Below are positions 33,293 to 44,190 of a DNA stretch of 64,000 nucleotides, piece by piece. The DNA is from Molanna angustata. Taxonomy: Eukaryota > Arthropoda > Insecta > Trichoptera > Molannidae. The notes beneath the pieces were generated by a model, which had not been told where the DNA came from, ran no database searches, and saw only the letters and a list, made by a program, of their open reading frames with translations. The stretch spans positions 19,661,678-19,725,677 of the forward strand of contig OY754978.1 of the NCBI GenBank assembly GCA_963576475.1. Direction: 5' to 3'. The position numbers and the translations under genes were made by a program. The stretch's first letter is position 1. Every line of letters begins with the position of its first letter.

Positions 33293-33705
33293 TGTTTTTA
33301 GACTTATTAGACTTCATGACTATTTTTTAAGTCAGATGCTTTAATATGTTTATGTGATGTATTTTCTTGTAAACATTTGAGAGAATTTATCATGCAGGCA
33401 TGTCTATGCATGAGATTGTATGTAGGTAGTTATGTTTGTAAAAAGATATTTGTTTGTATCAAAATATTTTAAAGATATTTTAGCGCTTGTATAAATTAGT
33501 ATGTTTTGTATTATGATTCTTATTTTTGAATTCTTTTGTTATTATGTTTTATCTCGTGTTTTAATAATATGTTTGTATGATATATTTTCTTGTATGCACT
33601 CATGTGTGTTAGTGTATATTTTTGTGGATGTCCATATTATGTATATGCATAAAAAACTTTTAGTGTGTGTATTGATGAACTTTGCCATGTCGTGTTCACT
33701 TTTAA
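33293..33705. other. Unassigned stretch
   Basis: T/G-rich sequence, no gene recognised. Confidence 0.4.
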
Positions 33706-36262
33706 AGGGCCATACCATACCATCACGCCATTTCTCTATTTGGGGTATGCAGATAGAACCGAACGCCAGACTCCTCTCTCTTGACATACATTCCTCGCTT
33801 CATTCACGTCCATACATCGTCTCATACACGCTCTTCTATTATTCTTACTTCTAACATCACCATCTTTCAAAATCCCATTTATGTGATCGTGGCAACTTTT
33901 TTTTGGCCGACCTCTACTTTTCGTTCCTCTTTTGTCAGCCTTGTATACTTTTTTGTCAGACGGTCATCACTCATTCTTTCTATGTGGTCGAACCACCTTA
34001 GGGCATTTATTTTCATCTTACTAACGATATTTCTTTCAACCATACATTCTCGTCTAATATCCTCATTTCTTATTCTATCAACATCGTTTTACCACACATT
34101 CGTCTTAGTGACCTCATTTCAACCGCGTTAATTCTACTTTCATGCGTCTTCTGCCATGTCCATGTCTCACTAGCATACATTAGAGTCGGTGCGACGATAC
34201 CATTGTGTACCGCGAGCTTTGCTTGCCTCGAAATAATTGGATCAGCCATTACCGGTCTTAATGCACCATTCACTCTATTACCTGCCTTTACTCTCCTTTC
34301 AATATCTTTTTCCAATCATTCATCACGCTGAAACATGCTTCCTAAGTATAAATATTCATCGACTTGTTCTAACTGTACATTATCCACTCGTATCTCGCAT
34401 TTTGTTCGTCTTTCGCTCTTCTCAAATACCATCACTTTAGATTTAGTTGCATTCATTCTCAATCCATTTTGCATGCATCCATCGAATACTATTTTAACCA
34501 AACATTCCAAGCCTTCCACGCTTTGTCATTAATACTTTGTCATCCGCATACATTAGATCACATACAGTCACACCTTCCAGTTTCAGCCCAATGTTCTCAT
34601 TCTTTAGTGCTCTCACACAGTAGCCATATTAATAGAGAACCATCCTGTGAGAGAGTTTTCAATTCTCACACAGGCTTGGCTTTCCTCATACAGAGATGAT
34701 ATTGCCCCTATCAGCCTGCTCCCCGCTTCATACACTGATAGAACGTTCCAAAGTTATTCACGGTCTTCTTTGTCATAGGCCTTTTCCAGGTCTATGAACG
34801 CCACCATATTTGATTAATTCATTTGGTATACAATCAAATCCCGCAGCCTTTCCTGTACGTGCATGCTTCACTGCCTCTCTGACCTCTTGTATTGAAATTT
34901 TCTCGCTGTCATTCTCACATTCATTTATTGGTATTCTGTTGTTCGTCCGACTTTCTCACTGTCTACTTTCATATAACTCTTCAAAATATTCCTTCCATCT
35001 TTCCTTGACTTTTTCCTCGTCTATAACCATACATCCATCTTTATCATGTATACATTTTGATCCTCGCACTACTCTTTTCCAGAACATTTTTGTGTTCACA
35101 GAAAAATCATTCACGATTTTCACGCTTTCCTTTTCTCCCAATGCATTCTTTACTTCTTTTACTGTTGCTTTTGTTTTCCTCTTGCACTCATTATATATAT
35201 TTCAGCTCTTTCTTCCTTCTCGTTTCCAGATCCTTTACATGCCAGCCATTCGTTCCACGCTTTCCGTTTTTCTTTCATTACTTTCTTTACTCTTTCATTC
35301 CACCGAGCATCTCCTTTCATTCTACCTCTTTTTGCTTCGCCACACACACTTTAAGCCACACTGAGTACACTGTTTTTGAGAATACTCCATGTGTCACTAA
35401 TATCCATCTCTGTCACTTCGTGGGGCCTTTAAGCACACTCGATCTTTCTTGCAAATTCTTGTCTTACACTTTCATCTTGCAGCTTCTCTACTTTGATACG
35501 CGGTGGCAGACTTCCACGATTGGTTTTAGAGCTCCAGCCAGTGAACAGGCGTATTTTTGTGACAACCAAAAAATTGTCTGTCTCTAGCTCGGCACCTCTG
35601 TAGAACCTCGTATCAACTGTCGCTTTTCTCAAAGCACATACAAAATCTATCATGGATCTCTCATTTTCTCTTTCCCATGTATACATATGGATCCTTTTTT
35701 GGTCAAAAACTGTGTTTGACACGAACAGGTCCATTTCCACACATACATCTAACAATTTTTTACCGTTATCGTTCACTTTGCTATCACCGTAAGGTCCGAG
35801 GGTTGATTCGAAATCTTTCCTCCGGATTCCTCTCTTACAGTTGCCCAAAATTCATCTTTTTCATTCTCTAAGCTAGAAGTCACAGGTGCGTATCCTATAA
35901 GCAGAAACACCCCTGTAATTCCCATCTTAAATCTGATCCACATGAGTCTTGAGCTTACTAGCTTATACTTACTCTTTCATACACTCTCTCTCTCTCTAAT
36001 AAATTCTCTCATCTAATACCGCCCCTACTCCCTCGCATGAAAAGTTATCTTCTTTTATGCCCGACCATAGTTCCATTCTTCCATCGTGTCTTTCGTTCAT
36101 GCCACTACCTTTCCTCTTCGTTTCGGTCAAGCAAAGTATATCTAATTCTTTCTTTCTCATCACATCACACAGTTCATTCATCTTTCTTTCCAATCCTCCT
36201 CTCACATTCCATACACCGAATCTGCGTAAGGTATCTCTTATCACCTCCTCCGTGGACTTGGG
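33706..36262 (-). pseudogene. RTE-type LINE, long degraded copy (endonuclease + RT)
   Basis: Reading the minus strand from 36262: FGVWNVRGGLERKMNEL and LDILCLTETKRKGSG (AP-like endonuclease start); YGDSKVNDNGKKLLDVCVEM, RSMIDFVCALRK and ETDNFLV (endonuclease end, ~35850-35430); WNERVKKVMKEKRKAWNEWL (~35290) and VKERWKEYFEELYES (linker, ~35000); GLRMNATKSKVMVFEKSERR and YLYLGSMFQRD (RT after the YADD site, ~34500-34320); VHNGIVAPTLMYASETWTW (~34200); ALRWFDHIERM and GVWRSVLSAYPK (C-terminus to ~33745). The 3' end has GTAT-type repeats. At least several frameshifts and a loss around 34700-34800 remove the catalytic palm, so it is inactive. Closest relatives in the window are 41304-41399 and 52300-52740. 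Confidence 0.9.
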
Positions 36263-36463
36263 TACAATGGATGGCGGGTCGCATTGCTACCTTTGGTAAG
36301 TCCTTGGGTTTGCTTATACCTCACACTTTTACATATGTACATCAGTTAGCTATACTTTATAGTATGCCGTTGCCAATGTCTGTAAGTGTCCCTAATACAA
36401 TTAAAGAAAGTAAAATGATAACAGAATGAAGGAAAATATAAAATAGAGTATAAAAAAGATAGG

Positions 36464-36508
36464 AATGGATTCATTTGCAAAACTCGCGTTCCTGCAAATG
36501 AATCCATT
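36464..36508. repeat. Perfect 16-bp hairpin
   Basis: AATGGATTCATTTGCA (36464-36479) and TGCAAATGAATCCATT (36493-36508) pair perfectly around a 13-nt loop. It lies 25 bp from the hammerhead-like string at 36533-36575. Confidence 0.85.
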
Positions 36509-36532
36509 TTAGGTCAACATCTTCCAAAAAGA

Positions 36533-36575
36533 TCACCACAAAGATTATGTTTCGGGAACAACCGCCCCCTTCTTC
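36533..36575 (-). ncRNA. Degenerate hammerhead-like motif
   Basis: The minus strand reads CAC-CTGAAGA-A, helix II GGG/CCC around a 10-nt loop, GAA, then ACA ... TGT and G at position 17, then GTG. The layout matches the motifs at 59004 and 61731. A G at the cleavage position would block a canonical hammerhead, so this copy is probably dead. Confidence 0.3.
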
Positions 36576-36584
36576 AGGTGGGTG

Positions 36585-37260
36585 CAGAAAAAACAAAGGA
36601 ATGTGATTTATTTAATATTTTTAAATCTGTTCCTGTCACTTTGGAAGCAGGGGTCCCGCAAGATGGAGTATTGAATCCCCTTTAATTTACAATTTTCATC
36701 ATCTCTAGTACTTATTAATTGAAATGCCAGTACCATATCTTTACAGATGACCTTCAACAATATAATCACTTTAATGTTAGCAAATATCTTGATGCCATTA
36801 ATATTATGAACGAAGATCTCAGCTTCATCGAATTATGCTCCTCTCAGAGTGGTCTTCTTGTCAACTCGTCCAAATCTCAGGCTATTGTTATTTGCAGTCC
36901 CCGATTGCTATCTACATTAAGAAATACACCCCTCCCATCTCTACTGATTAACAATCAAATCATCTCCTACTCCAGAGTCTTTAAAAATCTAGGTATTTTT
37001 TCGACGAAGATCTTTTATGGCACAAACAAATTTCTCAAGCCAGTAAAAATCTGTTTTATAATATTCCTATACTTAATAGACTAAAAAAAAATTTTCAAAA
37101 AACACGTTTGCATAATCCTTACTTCGCACAGTGCTTGATTATGCTGACGTCTGTTATCTGGATGATTACAAAGAACTCCTTAATAAACTACTTGAACGAT
37201 TGCAAAATGTATGAATAGGTACGCTTTATTTACAATCTTAGAAAATATGATCATGTCTCC
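36585..37260 (+). pseudogene. Jockey/CR1-like LINE, palm domain remnant
   Basis: The plus strand reads VPVTLEAGVPQDGVLNPL (family: GVPQGSVLGPL), then CQYHIFTDDLQQYNHF (family: YADD, here FTDD), QSGLLVNSSKSQAIVI, SRVFKNLGIF, and later YADVCYLDDYKELLNKLLER. It is the only palm segment in the window with a recognisable catalytic motif, and that motif is altered (A to T, Y to F). Stops follow at 36683 and 37080, and a deletion lies before YADV. It is inactive. Confidence 0.85.
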
Positions 37261-37284
37261 ATAATAATTAATTAATAACACTAA

Positions 37285-37470
37285 AGATGAGTCGATGGCA
37301 GAGCGGTTAGCGTGCTGGGTTAGTAATCCAGTGGTCGCGAGTTCGAATCCTGCCTCGACCGATTTCGTTCACCTATAGCACAAGCATTTATTTGCTTATT
37401 TTAGGGAACGTAGGAAGATGTATATGTACTTGTTTAACGAGGACATATTCATTTTTTAAAAAAAAAAAAA
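37285..37470 (+). mobile_element. SINE family S2, full copy with poly(A)
   Basis: Head GGCAGAGCGGTTAGCGTG, CTGGGTTAGTAATCCAG and GAGTTCGAATCCTGCC; body as in 29024-29212 with over 90% identity by eye. It ends in a run of about 13 A. It sits directly after the LINE palm fragment. Confidence 0.9.
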
Positions 37471-37659
37471 ATTCACCACAATATATAAAGAAAAATACTA
37501 TTTTATTGTTATACAATGCAAGCTATTCCTATTCATTCCACATAATTTCTCACTTCTTGTTTTGAAATACAATCAGCAAGACTATGAAACCAATTTCCAC
37601 AAAGCCTCCATATTCGAATTTTTAAAATAAATGTTTTCTGTAATCTTTACCTACAATAA

Positions 37660-37790
37660 TAATAATAATAATTTGTATAGCGCCGTTTAATGATTCAAGA
37701 TCATTCCAAGGGCACTGTTATTTAGATAGATATTATATTGCTCTACGAAACGAAGCTGTTTTCAGTCCTTTAGAGAAAGTGCTCTTACTA
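37660..37790 (-). mobile_element. CR1-like LINE 3' terminus with ATT tail
   Basis: On the minus strand: CAGTGCCCTTGGAATG, AAACGGCGCTATAC, then a seven-unit ATT tail at 37660-37680. Upstream GACTGAAAACAGCTTCGTTT corresponds to the last codons. It matches 26097-26310. Confidence 0.75.
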
Positions 37791-39833
37791 ATACATAGAA
37801 TAATAATAAAACTATAGAATACTCATTCCCATACAATACCTCGCTGAAAAACTAAAGCAGTTTTATTTGCCGGCTCGTGTCGTATATGTATGACTTTGCT
37901 GGTAGTTATTGTTCGTATAGTACTACTCGTTATGACTGCGTAAATAATTTTGCAAGCAGTTAAAAAATTCCCTATTTGGAGAAAGTATCACGCAGACGGC
38001 CAAATGATACTGAATGCTCGTAGCAAAATGTTGACCAAATTAGTCAACATAAAGCAGTCGCGTTTATTTCAGGCTAAAGAGTATTCTATACTTTTATTAT
38101 TCTATGCTACTATATTAAGGTATATTCCTATTGTGTATACTTAAAACCAAAAGTAATAAAATAAAATCAAAGACTGTATTGATGGTATCTGTATTCTTTA
38201 AATGCGCATAGTATATAAAAGTAAATATATATGGTAATTTTCAAGGAATATCTCGATTTATTACTATTTCTGTATGACGCATGCATATATATGTGCTCGT
38301 ACAAAGTAGGTATTATTATATGATAAAAAAATTCAAGAAAGACGTTATTTCATAGACTTATAAGACTCGTCTCCATAGGTGAACATAAGAAATCGGTGCC
38401 TTTATTTTATCACCAAACATAAATTCTGATAAAATATTCATATCTCGATATTGTGTCACTTTAATGGTCCGTAAAAATCATCCACATGTTTATCATATTT
38501 TATAAAGTAAAATACGATGATCCAGTCAGCGTGTCAAACCGTTCACAGACGGGAAAAGAATCATTGATTTATACAAAACTCTACGCAAAGAAGCGGAGAG
38601 TATGTAAGTTTGACTAAAATATAGCGCATAAAACGAACCGGTACCTTTTTATGACGTCACACGCCGGATTTCGTTTGATTCTCCTTATGCCGTTTCTCGA
38701 GATCTTGACTTACGGCGTGGAATTGCTACGTAAAAGTTCCTAATGCTCCACTAAAAATCGGATTTTTTGCGAAAAATATCCATTTTTATCTGCAATAAAA
38801 GACCGAAAAAGCGAAAGAAGAGCAAACTAAGAGAAAACAAGAAATAAATAGAGGGAATCGCACACGAATCGACCATATCCAAATCGCAAAATGGCAGTCA
38901 GTAATCGTTAGGATTATTCCACAAGGAACAAATTTTCCTACAGTCGATCGGGTCTCTCACCGTTTGCTCCCTCAAAATTGTCAATGGGAATCGTACCGCA
39001 GTTGGGAAATCGACACAGAGTGCAGTCAAATTATTATGGCACATTTTGGCTACGAAAATCACGTTTAAATCTATCCATTTCACACTTGTATGATCGAGAC
39101 GATATATGTTATGTGATTTTATCCTAAAATAGTTATTTGTTCTGAACTTGAAAACAAAAAAATATGTAATAGGAAAAAATACTGTCCGCGGAGGCTGAGA
39201 TATTTTCATTATTTTTGGCAATGAACAAGATTTCAAAATTCATGCCCCGAATTGAAGTAATGCGCGTTGATAATTCAAATGGAATTACTGTATTTTGAAC
39301 TTTGATATTATATGACTGCGTCGAAGATTCCCAATTTATTGCTTTCTTCGTGAAATGCGATAAGTACATTTTACTAATAAACGAATTCGGTCGTAATCTG
39401 GGTCGAGCACTCTTTATCATTCACAATATAAAACAAATAATATTGGGTAAGCATTTACTAACATAAGTAGGTACCTCATAAAAACCGGAACATTCTGAAA
39501 ATTACAATAAGTAGGTACTAAATATCAAATAATTACAAATTAAACTCTATAATACTGTATTTTGAACTGTTCTTCTTGGTTGTGTAGGTAATAGGATATG
39601 TTCAAATCGATTTATCAACGGCAGTATTCCGTTTTTTAATAATCATTATTACCTTGAACAAATATTAAAGTAAAAGTTTAGTTAAAATACTTAAATTTCA
39701 TAAAATTGTTCAAAACTTCTGGTTGTTTCATTGAAATCGAATGCCACTATACGGCGCAATTTTGTACAATTTTATGAAATCATAGTATTTGAACTTATAC
39801 TATTACTGATACTTTTGTTGAAACAACCCAGCG
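37791..39833. other. Longest stretch without recognised repeats
   Basis: No gene or known repeat is recognised over 2 kb. At 38652-38659 there is a perfect TGACGTCA (CRE-type) within a less AT-rich block (38560-38740). Frames at 38898-39420 on the minus strand have no motif. It could be host unique sequence. Confidence 0.4.
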
Positions 39834-39847
39834 TAAGATATACCTAG

Positions 39848-39951
39848 ATGGTTGACTGGAAGAAATTGCCTCCAGGCAATAAGTCCGCCATTTGTACTAT
39901 GTAATTTTATGTATGTACAAAGAAGTGTTATATAAAAATAAAATAAAAAAA
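39848..39951 (+). mobile_element. LINE 3' UTR-only insertion with 14-bp target duplication
   Basis: TTGACTGGAAGAAATTGCC, CAGGCAATAAGTCCGCC and an A-rich tail. The same 3' UTR ends the LINE at 40971-41880. It is bracketed by TAAGATATACCTAG at 39834-39847 and 39952-39965. It is a complete, extremely 5'-truncated retrotransposition product. Confidence 0.9.
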
Positions 39952-39982
39952 TAAGATATACCTAGCAACACGAAAAAAAAAA

Positions 39983-40970
39983 ATTTTTTACTGGCTTGTT
40001 TTTTGATATTTCCTTTCTTATTCAATATACCTTATTATGAAAAAAATAAGTCTGGCACCTGGGAATGGTTGCTTTTAACAGTGTGCATCCCTTTTCTGTA
40101 AGTGAAAATTGCAGACTTTAGTATCATTTGTATCATACTTACTTACTTTACTTTACGTGTCCAGCTGTTTCAAATCCTGCCACTCCAATATGCGGCGACT
40201 GCCATCGCCTTGTCGTTTGCCATAATTATGTCATCAGGTGTGCATCCTTCCCCCATAAGTGGACATATCAGAAGGTGACTCTCATCCTGGGTTACGCCGC
40301 AGTCACATAGAGTGTCATCTTCAGAGAGGTACCCCCACCTTGCGAGGTTCACTCTACATCGTGTGACACCGACCCTTAATCTGTTGAGGGTAGTCCATAT
40401 ACAGTAGGGAAGGTCTTCTCCTATTGGGATACCCTCACGTGGATGCATCGACAGCCCCGCTCCAAGGTCCTGTTTCCACAGATCCTCTCTCCTTTTTTGT
40501 GAATTTTCAATCGGGGAGGTGCTTTTAATGAAGCTATTTCTGGATTTCAAACGTCATGAGTTTGTTTGTACCTCTCTGCATCTGCAGCTGTCCTTCGTCG
40601 AGTGTGGGGTATCATTGTATTTGGGGTTTGTTTCATTGTAATTCCTTTTTCTGCTCTTATACCATCCATCATTACAATAATTACAATGAAACTTTTGTTT
40701 TTTTCAACGCACACCCGGCAAGATATCTTAATTTTTTTTTCGTAATATTACTTCCGTAGCAGTACGTACATATTTAACAAACGGACCGATTTTATAGGTA
40801 CAAATAACATACAATTATAATTTATGTTGAAATAAAGTTAAAATCTGCAATTTTCACCAATAACGAGGATGCACACTAGTAAACGCAATCATTCCCAGGT
40901 GCCAGATATACATTTTTCACACCTATGTAAAAAAAGAAAGAAAATATTAAAAAAACATCCATTAAAAAAT
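39983..40970. mobile_element. Long-TIR DNA element, family A, copy 2 (split by a LINE)
   Basis: Left arm: ATTTTTTACTGGC, then GTCTGGCACCTGGGAATGG at about 40050. Right arm: its complement at 40888-40910, then CATCCATTAAAAAAT at 40956-40970. The interior CTCTTATACCATCCATCATT matches copy 1. Without the LINE at 40137-40608 it is about 0.5 kb, the same as copy 1 without its insertion. Confidence 0.8.
40137..40608 (-). pseudogene. Jockey-like LINE C-terminus inside family A element
   Basis: The minus strand is open for about 126 codons: IWTTLNRLRVGVTRCRVNLA, RWGYLSEDDTLCDCGVTQDE, SHLLICPLMGEG and DKAMAVAAYWSG. This is a CxCG...HLL.CP zinc-binding tail like 13075-13560. The 3' tail is GTAA/AAGT repeats. 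GTATCAT at 40130-40136 and 40609-40615 is the probable target duplication. Fragment only. Confidence 0.85.
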
Positions 40971-41880
40971 TATTTACTTAATAAACTCAAGAATTTCCTT
41001 CCACTTCACTGTAAAATAACCTTAGCTCAATCACTTCTCCTACCGTAGCTTGACTATGCTGATGTTAGCTACTTGGATGCAAACGAGGAACATCTCAACA
41101 AACTTGAACGCCTTCAAAATGTTTGCATCCGTTTTATCTTTGGACTAAAAAAATTTGATCATATTTCTCATTACCGTAATCTTCTTCATTGGCCCAAGAT
41201 ACGACAACGACGTAATATACATATCTTGTCATTACTATACAATGTCCTTTTTAATCCAAATTTACCTCAGTATCTCAAGGATAAATTCACTTATCTTTCA
41301 AGCTAGGAATGTATGCAAAAATAGAGGAGTATGGCGCTCGGTTCTCTCTGCTTACCCCGTAAGGGATATGGCGTGATGGTATGTATGTATGTATGTATGT
41401 ATCTTTCAAGCCACGGGCGTCCACTTCGATCTGCTGAACGTGCTTTACTATCTATCCCTATTCATAGTTCTGAATTTTTAAGCTCTTCATTTGAAGTACA
41501 TTCGGCTAGGCTATTCCATAGCCTAAGTCCTGATATTACGTCGTCTATCTCATTAAACATCTTCAAGAAAAGGCTAAAGCAAAAATATTTATCTGACAAC
41601 ACCTGATTATATCTTCCTCTCCTCTTCCTTTCCTTATTCTTTAGTTTTCCTATCATTGCTATGAATTGTTCTTTTATTCTATCTTATTTGTTTTTTTTTT
41701 TACTTTTATTCTGCTGTATTTATTTATTTTGTAATGTGATTATGTAATTGATTGGCATAGTACACATTGTTTTGTATACTTAAAATTAACTCTGGTTGGT
41801 TGGAAGAAATTACCATTAGGCAATAAGCCCGCCAGTGTACAAATTGTATGTACAAGAAGATTCAAATAAATAAATAAATT
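40971..41880 (+). pseudogene. CR1/Jockey-like LINE, RT C-terminus to 3' tail
   Basis: LLNKLKNFLPLHCKITLAQS, LDYADVSYLDANEEHLNKLE, RLQNVCIRFIFGLKKFDHIS and NIHILSLLYNVLFNPNLPQY; then, after an inserted RTE end, SSHGRPLRSAERALLSIPIH, SARLFHSLSPDITSSIS and FKKRLKQKYL-stop. The 3' UTR has GGAAGAAATTACCATTAGGC and AATAAGCCCGCC, and the tail is (AAAT)n. Apart from the insertion and one early stop it is well preserved. The palm is missing. Confidence 0.9.
41304..41399 (+). mobile_element. RTE-type LINE 3' end nested in another LINE, 12-bp duplication
   Basis: Only 96 bp: the last codons RGVWRSVLSAYPVRDMA-stop overlap the start of the insert, then GGCGTGATGGTATG and (GTAT)n. TATCTTTCAAGC occurs at 41292-41303 and 41400-41411. 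The host LINE frame continues on the far side. It is the same family as 33706-36262 and 52300-52740. Confidence 0.9.
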
Positions 41881-41929
41881 AATTAATTGAAAATATTTCG
41901 GACTCTTAGATATCAGATTCTCGATCTGG

Positions 41930-42052
41930 ATTTATGAAGACAACATTACATAATGTAAGTCTTTTAAATTTGGCAACTTATTATTGGCTGCATGTTTTAA
42001 TTCACAATTTTAAAGTAACTATTTGTTAGTTTCCCGAGAAATGATACAAATT
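41930..42052 (+). mobile_element. SINE family S1, diverged body
   Basis: GATCTGGATTTATGAAGAC, ATGTAAGTCTT, TTGGCAACTTATTATTGG, GTTAGTTTCCCGAGAAA. S1 body order, strongly diverged. Confidence 0.6.
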
Positions 42053-42889
42053 TTGATCTTGAAAATTAAGTAAAAATGTGCTTTAAAACTTATCCAAAAT
42101 CACGATCAAAAGTATGTTTCGATGGCATACCGATCTATTGATAGTTTTGAGAAAACTCAACATGAAAGGTCACAATGCTGGTACTTTTGCTTGTAATATT
42201 CAATATTTAACTACCTTCTGTATTTTTACAGATCAAAGATATAGTCGAGCTCTACAAAATGCGTATCATAACTCGATTTCATCAAAAAATGGACATACAA
42301 TATATGTCCGGTTAGCCATAGGTTTGTTCTACAAATTTATTACCTACCTAATTTTTTTGTATCTCGTTGACTTGGTGGGTTGGAAGAAATTGTAGCAAGG
42401 AATAATGTTTGGAGAAATATCTCAAAATTCTTAGGTACCTACCTACCTACATACTTCTTAATGTGAATTCAACAAATGTAGACATACATAGTTCATGGTT
42501 TGCGAAATTTCATACCACAGTCGTTATTCTCAATCACCTTTCGGAACAAGATTAGATTTGTATAATGTCCATAATATATCTATTTTTAGGACACAAATGG
42601 CCATCCACACACTATCAAAATAATATTATTAGGTCAGTTGAGCGGATATTTTTTCACGACAATTATTGGAAAATGCGATGAAAGAGATTATCTTTCGATG
42701 TCAGAATAATTATTTGATTTATGGGGTAATTTAACCAACACTATTTATATAATAAAATATATAGGTAGGTATAAATGACATAAATGTATATTTTGATATT
42801 TCGTTTTTTTGTGATTTCGAAAAAAACAGTTGACCCTCTATAGTAATTTTATCATAACCAATTATAATGGACTTGAATGAAGGATACGA
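42053..42889. other. Unassigned stretch
   Basis: No gene recognised. TGGGTTGGAAGAAATTG at about 42377 resembles the LINE 3' UTR motif but has no tail after it. Confidence 0.35.
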
Positions 42890-43200
42890 TATAATCACGA
42901 ACTACAGGCATTATACGATGAACACAACATTGTAAAATGTCATAAAAGTACATAGACTGCAGTGGTTGGGACATCAGCCGGATGAATGATGATCGTATCC
43001 CCAAAAAGGTTCTCAATATCAATCCAGAGGGCAGAGGAAGTAGAGGCAGGCCCAAGTTAAGATGGCTTGATGACACAAAAAACGACATAAAGACAATCGA
43101 AATAACAAAATTGAGGAGAGCGGCGAAGGACAGGGACGATCGGTGATGGATTCTGGAGGAGTCCAGGGCCCACACAGGGATGTAGCGCCAGATGGGAGTA
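42890..43200 (+). pseudogene. RTE-like LINE C-terminus
   Basis: The plus strand reads SRMNDDRIPKKVLNI, GRGSRGRPKLRWLDDTKND, ITKLRRAAKDRDDR-stop and WILEESRAHTGM. This is the typical 'GRPK.RW.DD...' end. One frameshift occurs before SRMN and one in-frame stop interrupts it. It is a dead fragment. Confidence 0.8.
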
Positions 43201-43764
43201 TGGGAAAAATATTAAAATTCTCCTTCTACTTCTTTGATCTCGACTCGAGTAGCGGCTGCTTTCAATCACTCAACGGGTAGTCTGCATCCAGTTAGAAAAA
43301 TCTTGAGAACTTAAGACAGATATTATGTAAGGTAAGGTTTGATATGTACTTATGTATATATAAGTGTTTGAAGATAGCCATAAAATTGACCACAATCTCG
43401 CATATGATAGCATCACGGACGTTGGGGTGTATCTATCTACAAACATATCAGAGAATCTGATGGGACAATTTGAATAAATAGTCGGTCAGCACAAAACACT
43501 GTCGACTCCTGCCATTTTATTGCATATGAACAAGAATCTACATGGAAAACACACTTTTACCGTATCCTAGATCTTTCGGATAAAAAAAACACAATTGTTC
43601 GTTCTAGATACAACTGAGATCTACAATAGCTGATCTCAGTCAATGACATCACAAAATAGGGCCTAATATGAAACCATAATTATGTATTACTATTAAGCTC
43701 CTTGTATACCCAGGGTATACGGATGTACCTACACAAAACCTTCTAATGTATGAAACACGAAAAA
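43201..43764. other. Unassigned stretch
   Basis: No gene recognised. Confidence 0.4.
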
Positions 43765-44190
43765 TCACCTAATATGTCTTCTTCTTCTTGTTCTTTCATT
43801 AGGCCCAGGGCCAGTTTTATGCTGCGTGGACTGCCAACTATCTCGCCATCTTTTTGGTGGGTGTCCTCGTGATCGAGACCCCTCCGGTACGTTGTCTCGG
43901 GCTATCTTTGAGATCCTATCTTCGAACATGCGGCTGACGTGTTCGTTCCAGTACCTTCTTATTTGGCGCCCCCATCTTACGTTGTCCTCAGCTTCGCAGA
44001 TTCTTCGGATATCTGTATTTCTGACTCTATCACGAATAATTTTGCCAGCTATGCATCGCAGTATTTTCATTTCGCTGGTGCGCAGAAGTTGTGTGGTATA
44101 ATACGGACCGTATCAGCTCTGGATTCAATGGTGTATGTTAGGATAGGTCTGACGCATGTCTTGTGGATCCTCAAATAATATGTGATTTTC
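43765..44190 (-). pseudogene. RTE-like LINE C-terminal fragment
   Basis: The minus strand is open for 101 codons: MKILRCIAGKIIRDRVRNTD, IRRICEAEDNVRWGRQIRRY, WNEHVSRM, GSRSRGHPPKRWRDSW and PGPNERTRR. Upstream at 44110-44180 TCVRPILTYTIESRADT continues it in another frame. Related to 14628-14870. Confidence 0.8.

Noticed and set aside
35057..35587. 176- and 184-codon plus-strand frames rich in Phe, Ser and Leu
   Set aside because: They are antisense to the RTE-type LINE at 33706-36262, whose minus-strand motifs explain the region.
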